Below the pieces are notes generated by a model. It was not told where the DNA came from and did no database searches. It worked only from the letters and a program-made list of their open reading frames with translations. Below are positions 7,683 to 15,493 of a stretch of 48,254 bases of DNA, piece by piece (position 1 is the stretch's first letter; each line of letters opens with the position of its first letter). Location: assembly GCA_016783285.1 (NCBI GenBank), contig JADHWW010000003.1, positions 1 through 48,254 on the forward strand, written 5' to 3'. The stretch is from Anaerolineae bacterium. Its GTDB lineage: Bacteria; Chloroflexota; Anaerolineae; B4-G1. Made by a program: the position numbers and the translations under genes.

Positions 7683-8620
7683 CGGTAGACCCCGTAGTTC
7701 ACCGATCCGGCCCGGGCCTGCCCAGGCTGCAGCCGCTCCCAGGCCTCCTGGCCCATTTGGGCCACGTACTCTGTCCGGTCCTGCACGCCGTGGACCCACT
7801 CATCCAGCCAGGCCCACGTGGCTGCCTCGTCCCGGCTGATCTTGTCCCACCGCAAATAGAACTCATTGTCCCGATCATAGTACCCCTGCACGTACGAGGG
7901 ATGCGCGCCGTAGGGTTCGTGGACCACCGCGCTCACCACCAGGCCCGGGATGGCGGTGCGATTCGGGTCGGAACGGATGACAGTTTCCTCCACCACCTCC
8001 TCTACGACGACGATAACGCGCCTGGCCGCAAAGGCGGCCTCTTTCTGCACCCCCAACAGCCCCCACAGTTGGGTGTTCCCGTCCCTGTCGGCCCGCTGGG
8101 CGTGGATGATGGCCACGTCGGGGTTGAGGGGGGGCACGACGGCGATGGAGCCATCCCTGTAGGGCGGCTTTCCATGATCGCCATAGGGATTCTCGACGAA
8201 GCGGATGTGTGGATTGACCTTCGGCAGATCGCTCCCTGTGTAGGAGCGCAGAGGGAAGAAGGGCAGACGGTAGGCCCCCGCCAGGTACCGCCCCACCATC
8301 CCGAAGTGGGAGTACTCCTCCAGTTCCAGCGGCGCAGGGATGCCCTTCTCTACCGCGCGGCGGATGGCGTGCAGAGAACCGACGCCCGGGTTGCCCAGGT
8401 AGGAAAAGATCAATTTGCGGACGCACCCGGCGGCGACCATCTGATCGTAGACCAGGTCAGGCGTCATCCGGCACAGGGTCAGATCGCGGCGGCCCTGGCG
8501 GATGATCTCGTGGGCCGCCGCAAAACAGATACAGGCGGTGAAGCCCTCTATGGCCACCGCATCCTCGTCATGGACGTAGGTGGCAATGGCGTCGCTCATA
8601 CTCATCAGTTTGTCAGCCAT
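7679..8620 (-). CDS. CoA-transferase subunit alpha (glutaconate CoA-transferase type)
   Basis: 313 residues starting MADKLMSMSDAIATYV. The ATG at 8618-8620 has AAGGTGGAGA just upstream, which is better than the longer open frame. Family features include IEGFTACICFAAAHEIIRQG, LCRMTPDLVYDQMVAAG and the GNPGVGSLHAIRRAVEKG loop. This subunit builds the CoA-binding half of the heteromeric enzyme. The catalytic Glu is on the beta subunit, whose start overlaps this stop codon. The gene begins 19 bases after the kamA stop, so it belongs to the same transcript. A pairing with amino-acid fermentation genes is typical for this family. Confidence 0.88.
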   Translation of the reverse strand: MADKLMSMSDAIATYVHDEDAVAIEGFTACICFAAAHEIIRQGRRDLTLCRMTPDLVYDQMVAAGCVRKLIFSYLGNPGVGSLHAIRRAVEKGIPAPLELEEYSHFGMVGRYLAGAYRLPFFPLRSYTGSDLPKVNPHIRFVENPYGDHGKPPYRDGSIAVVPPLNPDVAIIHAQRADRDGNTQLWGLLGVQKEAAFAARRVIVVVEEVVEETVIRSDPNRTAIPGLVVSAVVHEPYGAHPSYVQGYYDRDNEFYLRWDKISRDEAATWAWLDEWVHGVQDRTEYVAQMGQEAWERLQPGQARAGSVNYGVYR

Positions 8621-8639
8621 TCTCCACCTTGATAAAGAA

Positions 8640-9926
8640 CTATTCTGCTTGCTTGCTCCTCTCGTGCCGGGCGACGTGCGCCGGCTCCAGACTGTCCACA
8701 TCACCGCTGAAGATGCTTTCAAGGCCAACCCTGGGTTGGTCAAGGCCGCGCCTCTTCCGCTCTTCACATACTTGACACTGCTCTGGACAACCGCCGAAGC
8801 GAGTGTCCTCGGGTTCTACGTACTTGGAGATCACTCCCTCGTAATTCCTGAAAATCACCGTGCGTTCATTTCTGCTCAGCACGTAGCAGGGATTAACCGG
8901 GGTCTTGCCGCCCCCTCCAGGAACATCCACGATAAACTGAGGCACGGCAAAACCGGAGGTGTGCCCCCGCAGATATTCGATGATCTCTATCCCCTTGCCG
9001 ATCGAAGTGCGGAAATGCGAGATTCCCCGCGACAGGTCGCACTGGTAGAGATAATAGGGGCGGACACGGCTTTGCACCAGCCGCTGGACCAACTCCTTCA
9101 TAATGTAAGGGCAATCGTTGATCCCTTTCAACAGCACGCTCTGGTTACCCAAAACGAAGCCGGCATCGGCCAGTCTGCCCAAAGCCCGCCGAGACTCTGT
9201 TGTGATCTCCTTGGGATGGTTGAAGTGGGTATTGATCCAGACCGGCTGGTATTTCTTCAGCATATCCAGCAGTTCGTCGGTGACCCGTTGGGGCATCACC
9301 ACCGGCACATTTGTACCATAGCGGATGATCTCAACGTGGGGAATCTCGTGGAGCCTGGCCACGACGTATTCCAACCTGTCAGTTGTCAGGGTCATCGGGT
9401 CACCGCCGCTCAGGAGGACATCGCGCACCCCCCTGGTGTTTCGCACGTAGGCGATCATCTCATCAATCTCGGCTTGCGAGCGCGGCCTGTCCGTCTCCCC
9501 GGCCATCCGCCGCCGGGTGCAGTGGCGGCAGTACATAGAACACTGATCAGTGACCAGAAACAGCACCCGGTCAGGGTAGCGGTGGGTGAGCCCTGGCACA
9601 GGCGAATCCACGTCCTCGTGCAGGGGGTCAAGCATATCCTCGGGGCTGATCCGCGTTTCGAGGACAGTGGGCACGGCCCGCATCCGAATGGGGCAGGTGG
9701 GGTCGTCAGGGTCCATCAGGCTGGCGTAATAGGGAGTGATAGCCATGCGCAGGGTGTTCAGCGACTTTTCAATGATCTCCTTCTCTTCATCCGTGATGTT
9801 GATCACCTGGCTCAACTCGTCCACGGTCGTCACCCTGTTGGCGATCTGCCAATGCCAGTCGTTCCACTGCGCCTCGTCCACGTCCCCCCACAATGGGACA
9901 CTCCGATAGGACCTTCTCTCCATCAT
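8640..9926 (-). CDS. kamA: L-lysine 2,3-aminomutase (radical SAM)
   Basis: 428 residues from the ATG at 9924-9926, chosen for its GGGAGG seven bases upstream. The radical-SAM cluster is C129, C133, C136 (CSMYCRHC). The PLP lysine is K341 in PGGGGK. The two Asp residues that bind the substrate epsilon-amino group in lysine aminomutase (Clostridium D293 and D330) are conserved as D297 (QCDLSRG) and D334 (VDVPGGGGK) with identical spacing. This argues for lysine rather than glutamate as substrate. The product is L-beta-lysine. The C-terminus keeps a Cys-rich zinc site (GGCPEQCQVC). The usual partners kamD/kamE, kdd, kce and kal are absent here, and no ablB acetyltransferase is seen. The neighbours are saccharopine-pathway genes upstream and a CoA-transferase downstream. 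Confidence 0.95.
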   Translation of the reverse strand: MMERRSYRSVPLWGDVDEAQWNDWHWQIANRVTTVDELSQVINITDEEKEIIEKSLNTLRMAITPYYASLMDPDDPTCPIRMRAVPTVLETRISPEDMLDPLHEDVDSPVPGLTHRYPDRVLFLVTDQCSMYCRHCTRRRMAGETDRPRSQAEIDEMIAYVRNTRGVRDVLLSGGDPMTLTTDRLEYVVARLHEIPHVEIIRYGTNVPVVMPQRVTDELLDMLKKYQPVWINTHFNHPKEITTESRRALGRLADAGFVLGNQSVLLKGINDCPYIMKELVQRLVQSRVRPYYLYQCDLSRGISHFRTSIGKGIEIIEYLRGHTSGFAVPQFIVDVPGGGGKTPVNPCYVLSRNERTVIFRNYEGVISKYVEPEDTRFGGCPEQCQVCEERKRRGLDQPRVGLESIFSGDVDSLEPAHVARHERSKQAE

Positions 9927-10021
9927 TTCAAAACCTCCCTCATGGTAAGCCAGGCCATACAAGTGGGAGGCAACAAGTTCTCGTAACTCGTTGCCTCATC
10001 CCTTGCTGGTTTGTACTCTCG

Positions 10022-11353
10022 TTATCCTTCGAGCGTTTCCCACTTCTCAGTAAAGTGTATGCCCAACTGTTCCAGTTCCGCCAGGATCAGTTCGTAGATC
10101 TCAGGAATCACAGGCGTGTGGACGCCAGTCAGATTGATCTTCCCTTGCAGGATCAGCCTGACACCGATAGCCGCCGGCAAGCCGACCGTTCGCGACATGG
10201 AGGTGTCGCCGTGAGGAATGCCAAAGTCAATCATCGTGGAGGTGATCTTCTCCTTGCGGCCGGGATATTCGGCGATGAACTCATGTTGCAGGATGAGCAT
10301 ATCCCGTTCGCCCTCCTCGTATTGCATCTTCTCCAGCATGCGAGCGGTCAGGATGTCTACAGGCGCACCCTTCTGCAGCGGCAGCGGGTCATCGCTCAAA
10401 AGGCCCAGCCATTCCAGATTGCTGATGACCAGCGAATCTTCCTCAACCTTCAAGTAGGCAGCCAGGTCCTTCTTCAGGTCGGAGGTAGCACCAATGATCC
10501 CGGCTATGAACTGAGCAAAGGTCAGCCCGGCGATGTCGTCCCGCTTTTCTTCGTCCAGCAGGCCCAGGTCCGCAATTTTCCTCATGGTCGGGCACCATCC
10601 CACGTTGCGCAGGGTGCCACGGAACATGCCCTTGGCCGTAGTGATGCCGTAGGTCTCCAGGTAAGGCAGGCTATCCCGGTTGGGGTAGCCCTCGAAATCC
10701 GTCACCTTCCCCTCCACCTCCACGGGCACGGTCCAATAGTGATCGAACAGCCCCTCGCCGGGGACGAATACCTCTTGACCGTCCTTCAGGTAATGGGCCG
10801 AGTTCTTGCTCGCCAGAAGCACCCCCTTGGGGCTCCAGGAGAACTTGTAGCCGAAGGGGTTGGTGTTGGCCTCCGGCGCTGGCAGACCGCCGCAGTAGGA
10901 GTTGAAACTGGTGATCTCCCCGCCGCCCTTCTGGACGCGGTGGATGACCTTCATAGCGGTCATGTGGTCAATACCGGGGTCCACGCCGATCTCGTTCAGA
11001 AGGATGACCCCGGCTTCTTTCGCTGCCCCGTCCAGTTGGGCCATGGGCTCTTTGACGTAAGACGTGGTGACCATGTGCTTGCGGTGCTTGACGCAGAGCC
11101 TGGCTACCAGCGGATGGTAGACGTAGGGCAGCAGACTGACGGACAGGTCGGCCTGGCGAATAAGTTCCTCCAGGGCCGCTTCGTCGGCCACATTCAATTG
11201 GCGCGCTTCCCCTTCTGGATGGTCTCTGATGATGTCCCGGGCCTTGCTGAGCGTACGGCTGGCCACGGTAACGTGAAAATCCGGCTGGTCCAGCAGGTAC
11301 CGGACATGGGCCCCTGCCACCAGGCCAGCGCCGAGAACGAGAACCTTTTTCAT
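10022..11353 (-). CDS. Saccharopine dehydrogenase (L-glutamate-forming), Lys9/AASS-C type
   Basis: 443 residues. It has an N-terminal Rossmann fold (KVLVLGAGLVAGAHV), then the conserved NEIGVDPGIDHM, SYCGGLPAPEAN and NPFGYKFSWSPKGVL motifs, and a C-terminal part with ERDMLILQHEF. These match eukaryotic-type saccharopine dehydrogenase closely. The family oxidises saccharopine with NAD(P) to glutamate and 2-aminoadipate semialdehyde. The start has GAGGAGG upstream. It lies 97 bases downstream of the lysine-ketoglutarate reductase gene, so the two halves of the bifunctional animal/plant enzyme are separate proteins here. A broken second copy of its C-terminus lies at 22161-22515. Whether it also handles a beta-lysine-derived analogue is an open question raised by the adjacent kamA. 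Confidence 0.93.
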   Translation of the reverse strand: MKKVLVLGAGLVAGAHVRYLLDQPDFHVTVASRTLSKARDIIRDHPEGEARQLNVADEAALEELIRQADLSVSLLPYVYHPLVARLCVKHRKHMVTTSYVKEPMAQLDGAAKEAGVILLNEIGVDPGIDHMTAMKVIHRVQKGGGEITSFNSYCGGLPAPEANTNPFGYKFSWSPKGVLLASKNSAHYLKDGQEVFVPGEGLFDHYWTVPVEVEGKVTDFEGYPNRDSLPYLETYGITTAKGMFRGTLRNVGWCPTMRKIADLGLLDEEKRDDIAGLTFAQFIAGIIGATSDLKKDLAAYLKVEEDSLVISNLEWLGLLSDDPLPLQKGAPVDILTARMLEKMQYEEGERDMLILQHEFIAEYPGRKEKITSTMIDFGIPHGDTSMSRTVGLPAAIGVRLILQGKINLTGVHTPVIPEIYELILAELEQLGIHFTEKWETLEG

Positions 11354-11450
11354 GTTTCATATCCTCCTCAGATATATGTGAGATATTGGATGCTGAGCGG
11401 CACAGGTCACAGTGCGTGTCGGGTGACATCTTCCCCTCAGATTCCACTTA

Positions 11451-12758
11451 TTAAAAGAACTCTTCGATGTAGCGGTAATCCGGCGCAAGTTCCCCGTGAT
11501 GAGCAATGACCGCCCTTTTGATCTCCGGCGGAAGTGCCAGTCGTTCGAAGGGCACCGAGAAGTCGGCCTTGGCGATGGCCGGGATGAACCCTCTAAGCAC
11601 CTCACTGAAATCCACCGAGGCGTCCCGGGGCAACTCGCTGGGCAGGATGTCCACCGCCATCACCACCGGCCCTTCTCCTTCGTAGCCGTCGGTTGCCTCA
11701 CCGGTGAAGGGGTTGTAGACGAAGACAGGCTCACCCGGCTCAGTGGAGCGGACAGTGCACTCGATGGCCCCCTCAATGTCACAACTGATGTCACCGATGA
11801 GACGCAGACGGGGTTTGCCCGTGCTGTACAGTTGCTTGAGACACTCATTGGTGACGAGCCTGGGGTACTTCTCCTCCCAGTAGATGCAGTTCACGATCAG
11901 AGTCAGGTAGGGCACATAACACTCGAACTTGCCCCTATACTTTTCGGGGTGATCGTAGAAATCCTGTAACTCGAAGCGACCCCCAGGCGAGATAGGCTCC
12001 ACCGTGTGTTCTTCTTTGAACACCACCTTGTAGATAACATCCGTGGCGTAGCCTGAGCCTCCGGCAAGGGAGGCGACATCTTTGGGCTCTATCTCCTCAA
12101 CGGGCAAGAGGTCGAGGATCTCCCAGACCCCGCGAGCGACATTCCCATATCCGGCGATGCCGCAGATCAAGGGAGTCACCGATTCGGGGAGCCCCTCGGC
12201 TTTAAGCCTCTCGCCCATTTTGACAATGGCTTCCTTGGCCTCCGCCAGGTCCTTGTACTCGTAAGTGTGGCGAATCTGGCTGAAGGGGTTGGGAATCCCT
12301 TCCCAGTCCAGGCGTTGCCCCAGGGCCCAGAGATTCTCGATCATCCCAGAAACGCCGGCATGCCGCCCGAAGAAGATCAATCGCCGCCCTTTCTCGTCGG
12401 CGACCCTCTCATAGTCAATCAGCGTGCACCCTAATTCCAGCATCCTCCTGAGCATAGGCATATTGTAAGGCTGGCCCTTGATGACGTGGGCGAAGAAGAC
12501 GTAGGTCTTCCCCGGTTCGAAGAAGTCCAGCGGCATCTCTTTCACGGCGAAGATGACGGGGCAGGGGGAAAGATCTTCCTGCACCGTGGCCCCGGCCCGG
12601 GTAAACTCCTCTTCCGAAAAGACCCGGATGGGGGAGGGCTGCACCCAGACTTCTACGCCGTGTTCCTCCTTGAGTCTCCCGGCGTCCTCAGGGGTCACTG
12701 GAACGCGACGTTCCCAGCGGCTCTTGTCCTCTCGACGGATTCCAATACGCGCATTCAT
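11451..12758 (-). CDS. Lysine-ketoglutarate reductase (saccharopine-forming), AASS-N type
   Basis: 435 residues. The N-terminus matches the AlaDH/PNT-like domain of lysine-ketoglutarate reductase (GIRREDKSRWERRVPVTPED, VQPSPIRVFSEEEF, FFAHVIKGQPYNMPML, FFGRHAGVSGMIENLWALG). The C-terminal part holds a nucleotide-binding glycine motif (GIAGYGNVARG). The enzyme condenses lysine with 2-oxoglutarate and NADPH to saccharopine in the cytoplasm. It stops at the end of the reductase domain, so unlike animal AASS it is not fused to the dehydrogenase. The start has AAGGAGG. It begins 12 bases after the amidohydrolase stop and is followed by the dehydrogenase gene, so co-transcription is likely. Confidence 0.91.
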   Translation of the reverse strand: MNARIGIRREDKSRWERRVPVTPEDAGRLKEEHGVEVWVQPSPIRVFSEEEFTRAGATVQEDLSPCPVIFAVKEMPLDFFEPGKTYVFFAHVIKGQPYNMPMLRRMLELGCTLIDYERVADEKGRRLIFFGRHAGVSGMIENLWALGQRLDWEGIPNPFSQIRHTYEYKDLAEAKEAIVKMGERLKAEGLPESVTPLICGIAGYGNVARGVWEILDLLPVEEIEPKDVASLAGGSGYATDVIYKVVFKEEHTVEPISPGGRFELQDFYDHPEKYRGKFECYVPYLTLIVNCIYWEEKYPRLVTNECLKQLYSTGKPRLRLIGDISCDIEGAIECTVRSTEPGEPVFVYNPFTGEATDGYEGEGPVVMAVDILPSELPRDASVDFSEVLRGFIPAIAKADFSVPFERLALPPEIKRAVIAHHGELAPDYRYIEEFF

Positions 12759-12770
12759 GTCCTGTCCTCC

Positions 12771-14432
12771 TTAGATGAAAGTAAGGGCTGACTCGCTAAC
12801 TCGCTGACTCTCATACACTACGCGCCCATCAAAGACGGTCATCACCACCTGCGCCTGGGCAATCTCCATCGGTTCGATGGCGAAGATGTCGCGATCAAGG
12901 ACGACCAGGTCGGCCACCTTGCCGGGGGTGATGCTGCCCAGTTCTGCCTCTCGGCCACTGACCAGGGCGGTTCCCATCGTGTAGCCCCACACAGCCTCGG
13001 CCACGGTCATCCGCTGCTGTGGGTACCAGCCGCCTGGCGGTGTGCCGTCTCGTCTCTGCCGGGTGACGGCGGCGTGGATGGACCACAGCGGGTTGGGATC
13101 GGCCACCGGGCAGTCGGATCCGAGAGCCATCGTCACCCCCGCATCCAACATATCTCTGAACGGATAGGCAAAGCGGGCTCGTGAGCCCACCGATTGCTCA
13201 ATCATCGGGATGTCGTCCGTGACGTGGATAGGCTGCACCGAGGCTACGACGCCCAGCCGCGCGAGCCGTATTATGTCGTCAGGCCGGATCATCTGCACGT
13301 GTTCGATGCGATGGGGAGCCACGGGCGGAGCCGTCGGGCGGCTTTCCATAGCCGCCGCCCGCTCGCCGTTCAGTACCTGCTCAAAGACAGACACCAGTTC
13401 ACGGTTGGCCCGGTCACCGATGGCGTGGATGGCCACAGAAAGCCCAGCCTGATCGGCCCGGCGCACAGTCTCGGCGATCTCCTCCATCGGCATCAGGAGC
13501 ATACCATAATAGCCAGTGTCTTCGTAGGGCTCCAGCATCCAGGCCGTGCGAGCGCCCTGGCCGCCATCCGAAAAGAGTTTGATATGTCCCACGCGCAAAT
13601 AGTCATCGCCGAAGCCAGTCCGCAGGCCCAGTCCGATGGCCTCGCTCAAACGCTCGCCAGGAATGTGCATCCACAGCCGCAGGGTAAGTTCACCTGCCGC
13701 CTGCAGTCGCTGCAAAGCGCGGAAGGCCGGCGGGCCATCGGCCCCGCCCATGATACGATAGTCATGGACACCGGTCAAGCCCAAGCGATGGAGAACGGCG
13801 AACCCATCACGCAAGCCAACGACGGCCTCTTCTTCGGTGGGCGGAGGGATGACACCGCTCACCAGGTTGATGGCCAGTTCGCGCAGCACGCCGGTCGGCT
13901 GTCCCGATTCGTCCCGGTCAATAATACCTGCGGGCGGATCGGGGGTGTCACTGGTGATGCCCGCTTTCTGAAGTGCCCGCGAGTTGACCACGGCCAGATG
14001 CATGTCATTGCGCCACAAGATGGCAGGATGGGCGGGGGCTACGTCGTCCAGGTCAGCCCCGGTAGGCATACGCGGATCGGGCCAGCGGGTCTCATTCCAA
14101 CCCTGGCCCAGTATCCAATGACCGGGTGGGGCCTCGCCTGCCCTCCGAGCCACCCGCTTGCGCAGATCGGATAGGGAGGTCGCAACAGCAAGAGGGAGCC
14201 GGCGGCGACCGAGCGCCCAGTCATAATAGTGGAAATGCGCGTCGGTCAGGCCAGGCAGCACCAGACGGCCCTCCAGATCGATCACCCGTGCGCCGGGACC
14301 AGCCAGGGCGCGGATTTCCTCGTCGCCACCCACAGCCCAAAGGCGGCCGGCGCGAATGGCTACGGCTGTGGCATGGGGACAGGTTGGGTCTTGAGTGTGA
14401 ACACTGCCATTGACTAGAAACAGTTCGGTCAT
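12771..14432 (-). CDS. Metal-dependent amidohydrolase, YtcJ-like
   Basis: 553 residues with the amidohydrolase-3 layout. It has a beta-sandwich N-terminus, the metal-binding DAHFH motif, HAIGDRAN and HRIEHVQ in the barrel, the GSDCPVADPNP Asp motif, and the C-terminal GSITPGKVADLVVLD. There is no signal peptide, so it is probably cytoplasmic. Family members hydrolyse amide or related C-N bonds and their substrates are rarely predictable. It is the second gene after the IclR regulator and directly precedes the lysine-ketoglutarate reductase. It may release lysine or a cyclic/acylated lysine derivative for the pathway, but that is inference from context. The start has AGAGG upstream. Confidence 0.9.
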   Translation of the reverse strand: MTELFLVNGSVHTQDPTCPHATAVAIRAGRLWAVGGDEEIRALAGPGARVIDLEGRLVLPGLTDAHFHYYDWALGRRRLPLAVATSLSDLRKRVARRAGEAPPGHWILGQGWNETRWPDPRMPTGADLDDVAPAHPAILWRNDMHLAVVNSRALQKAGITSDTPDPPAGIIDRDESGQPTGVLRELAINLVSGVIPPPTEEEAVVGLRDGFAVLHRLGLTGVHDYRIMGGADGPPAFRALQRLQAAGELTLRLWMHIPGERLSEAIGLGLRTGFGDDYLRVGHIKLFSDGGQGARTAWMLEPYEDTGYYGMLLMPMEEIAETVRRADQAGLSVAIHAIGDRANRELVSVFEQVLNGERAAAMESRPTAPPVAPHRIEHVQMIRPDDIIRLARLGVVASVQPIHVTDDIPMIEQSVGSRARFAYPFRDMLDAGVTMALGSDCPVADPNPLWSIHAAVTRQRRDGTPPGGWYPQQRMTVAEAVWGYTMGTALVSGREAELGSITPGKVADLVVLDRDIFAIEPMEIAQAQVVMTVFDGRVVYESQRVSESALTFI

Positions 14433-14481
14433 TGCACCTCTACTTCACAACAGACATCCCCGAGGGAACGGGGTTCATGAG

Positions 14482-15261
14482 TCAAGGGCAAAACGTCGCA
14501 CCCAGCGCCAGGGAAACCTCGCGGGCGGTGCTCATCACCATAGGGGCCAGAACCTCCTCCAACTCCTGACGCGATGCGCGGGCACTGGGGACGGAAACAT
14601 TGACGGCGGCCACGGTCTCGCCATTGCGATGTCGAGTCGGGGCTGCCACCGAGCACAGGCCCGCCGCCAGTTCTTCGTCATTGATGGCATATCCCTGCCG
14701 GCGCACCTGATCGAGTTCAGCCACCAGACCATCGAGAGTGGTGATGGTGTTCGGGCCCATCTTAGGATACGGCCCTTCACCCAGTAAGTCGTGGAGTTCC
14801 TGTCGGGAAAGGTCTATCAGTTGGGCTTTGCCCATAGAGGTGCAGTAAACCGGCAGGCGAGACCCGAGTTGCAGATTGACGCTGATGATCTGGCGGGTCC
14901 TATTCCGCGCGACATAGATGATTTCCGACCCGTCGCGGATTGTCATATTCGTCGTCTCGCCACACTCAGCGGACAAGGCTTTCAAGTAGGGTTGAGCAAC
15001 CTGGGCCATTTCCAGGCTGTCGAGCGCGGCGAAGCCCAACCGCAGCACTTTCAGGCCGGGAAGATATCGCTTCGTCTCCGGATCTCGCTCCAAGTAACCC
15101 AGCCTCTCCAGGGTATAGACGAAACGGAACACCGTGCTTTTGTCGAGCCCTACAGTCGAGGCGATCTCAGTCAGGGTCAGGCCAGGCGATTCCTCGGAGA
15201 AAACCTCCAATATTTGCAGACCCCGCCCCAGGGCTTCGATATAATATCTCGATTTGCCCAT
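14482..15261 (-). CDS. IclR-family transcriptional regulator (intact)
   Basis: 259 residues. It has an N-terminal winged helix (ALGRGLQILEVFSEESPGLTLTEIASTVGLDKSTVFRFVYTL in segments, about residues 9-70), then the IclR effector domain (PVYCTSMGKAQL, GYAINDEELAAGLCSVAAP, AVNVSVP). IclR proteins bind palindromes near their own promoter and respond to small carboxylates or aromatic compounds. It is the first gene of the minus-strand lysine block, 49 bases upstream of the amidohydrolase. A strong promoter and a 17-bp palindrome lie directly upstream, so autoregulation and control of the block are likely. The effector may be lysine or a pathway intermediate (inference). Confidence 0.9.
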   Translation of the reverse strand: MGKSRYYIEALGRGLQILEVFSEESPGLTLTEIASTVGLDKSTVFRFVYTLERLGYLERDPETKRYLPGLKVLRLGFAALDSLEMAQVAQPYLKALSAECGETTNMTIRDGSEIIYVARNRTRQIISVNLQLGSRLPVYCTSMGKAQLIDLSRQELHDLLGEGPYPKMGPNTITTLDGLVAELDQVRRQGYAINDEELAAGLCSVAAPTRHRNGETVAAVNVSVPSARASRQELEEVLAPMVMSTAREVSLALGATFCP

Positions 15262-15273
15262 ACTCTCGGTTTG

Positions 15274-15290
15274 GTTTTGCTATACAAAAC
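15274..15290. promoter_or_regulatory. Candidate IclR operator GTTTTG-N5-CAAAAC
   Basis: A perfect inverted repeat, GTTTTG (15274-15279) and CAAAAC (15285-15290), with a 5-base centre. It lies 12 bases upstream of the intact iclR ATG and just downstream of the predicted transcription start, a position suited to repression. It has the same 6-5-6 layout as the palindrome at 15400-15416. Confidence 0.45.
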
Positions 15291-15312
15291 TTAATTTGCC
15301 ACTGTAAAACAG

Positions 15313-15341
15313 ATTATATCAGAATTCACCCTCGGCGTCAA
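15313..15341 (-). promoter_or_regulatory. Strong sigma-70 promoter for the IclR/lysine block
   Basis: On the minus strand: TTGACG (15336-15341), a 17-base spacer and TATAAT (15313-15318). This is close to consensus. The expected transcription start is near 15306, giving a leader of about 45 bases. That is too short for a lysine riboswitch. It probably drives the regulator and, by read-through, the downstream catabolic genes. Confidence 0.7.
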
Positions 15342-15391
15342 ACTGAGTAACCTTGTCGGGCCGATTTGACGTGCGTCCAAAAGCTATGATA

Positions 15392-15416
15392 GGAACACTG
15401 TTCCGCAATACGGAAC
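15392..15416. promoter_or_regulatory. Candidate IclR operator, two overlapping palindromes
   Basis: GTTCCG-CAATA-CGGAAC (15400-15416) is a perfect 6-5-6 inverted repeat typical of IclR-type sites. It overlaps a second palindrome, GGAAC-ACT-GTTCC (15392-15404). It lies about 80 bases upstream of the broken iclR gene, and so is the probable target of one of the two divergent IclR proteins. Confidence 0.5.
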
Positions 15417-15493
15417 AAGGCTCAGGCTCACGCCTGGATTGCAATGTCGGTGATCCATCCTCGGATTCATTTGGCTGAGTGCGGGAACCCTTG

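Noticed and set aside
11354..11450. Separate promoter between lysine-ketoglutarate reductase and saccharopine dehydrogenase genes
   Set aside because: No -35/-10 pair of acceptable quality and spacing was found, only the ribosome site GAGGAGG.
9893..11509. 538-codon open frame on the plus strand
   Set aside because: It is antisense to saccharopine dehydrogenase, whose motifs are complete.
14458..14473. Terminator between the IclR and amidohydrolase genes
   Set aside because: Only a 5-bp stem (CCCCG/CGGGG) with no T-run on the minus strand. Read-through into the block is likely.
15262..15312. Lysine riboswitch ahead of the lysine block
   Set aside because: The predicted leader is only about 45 bases and has no multi-helix structure.
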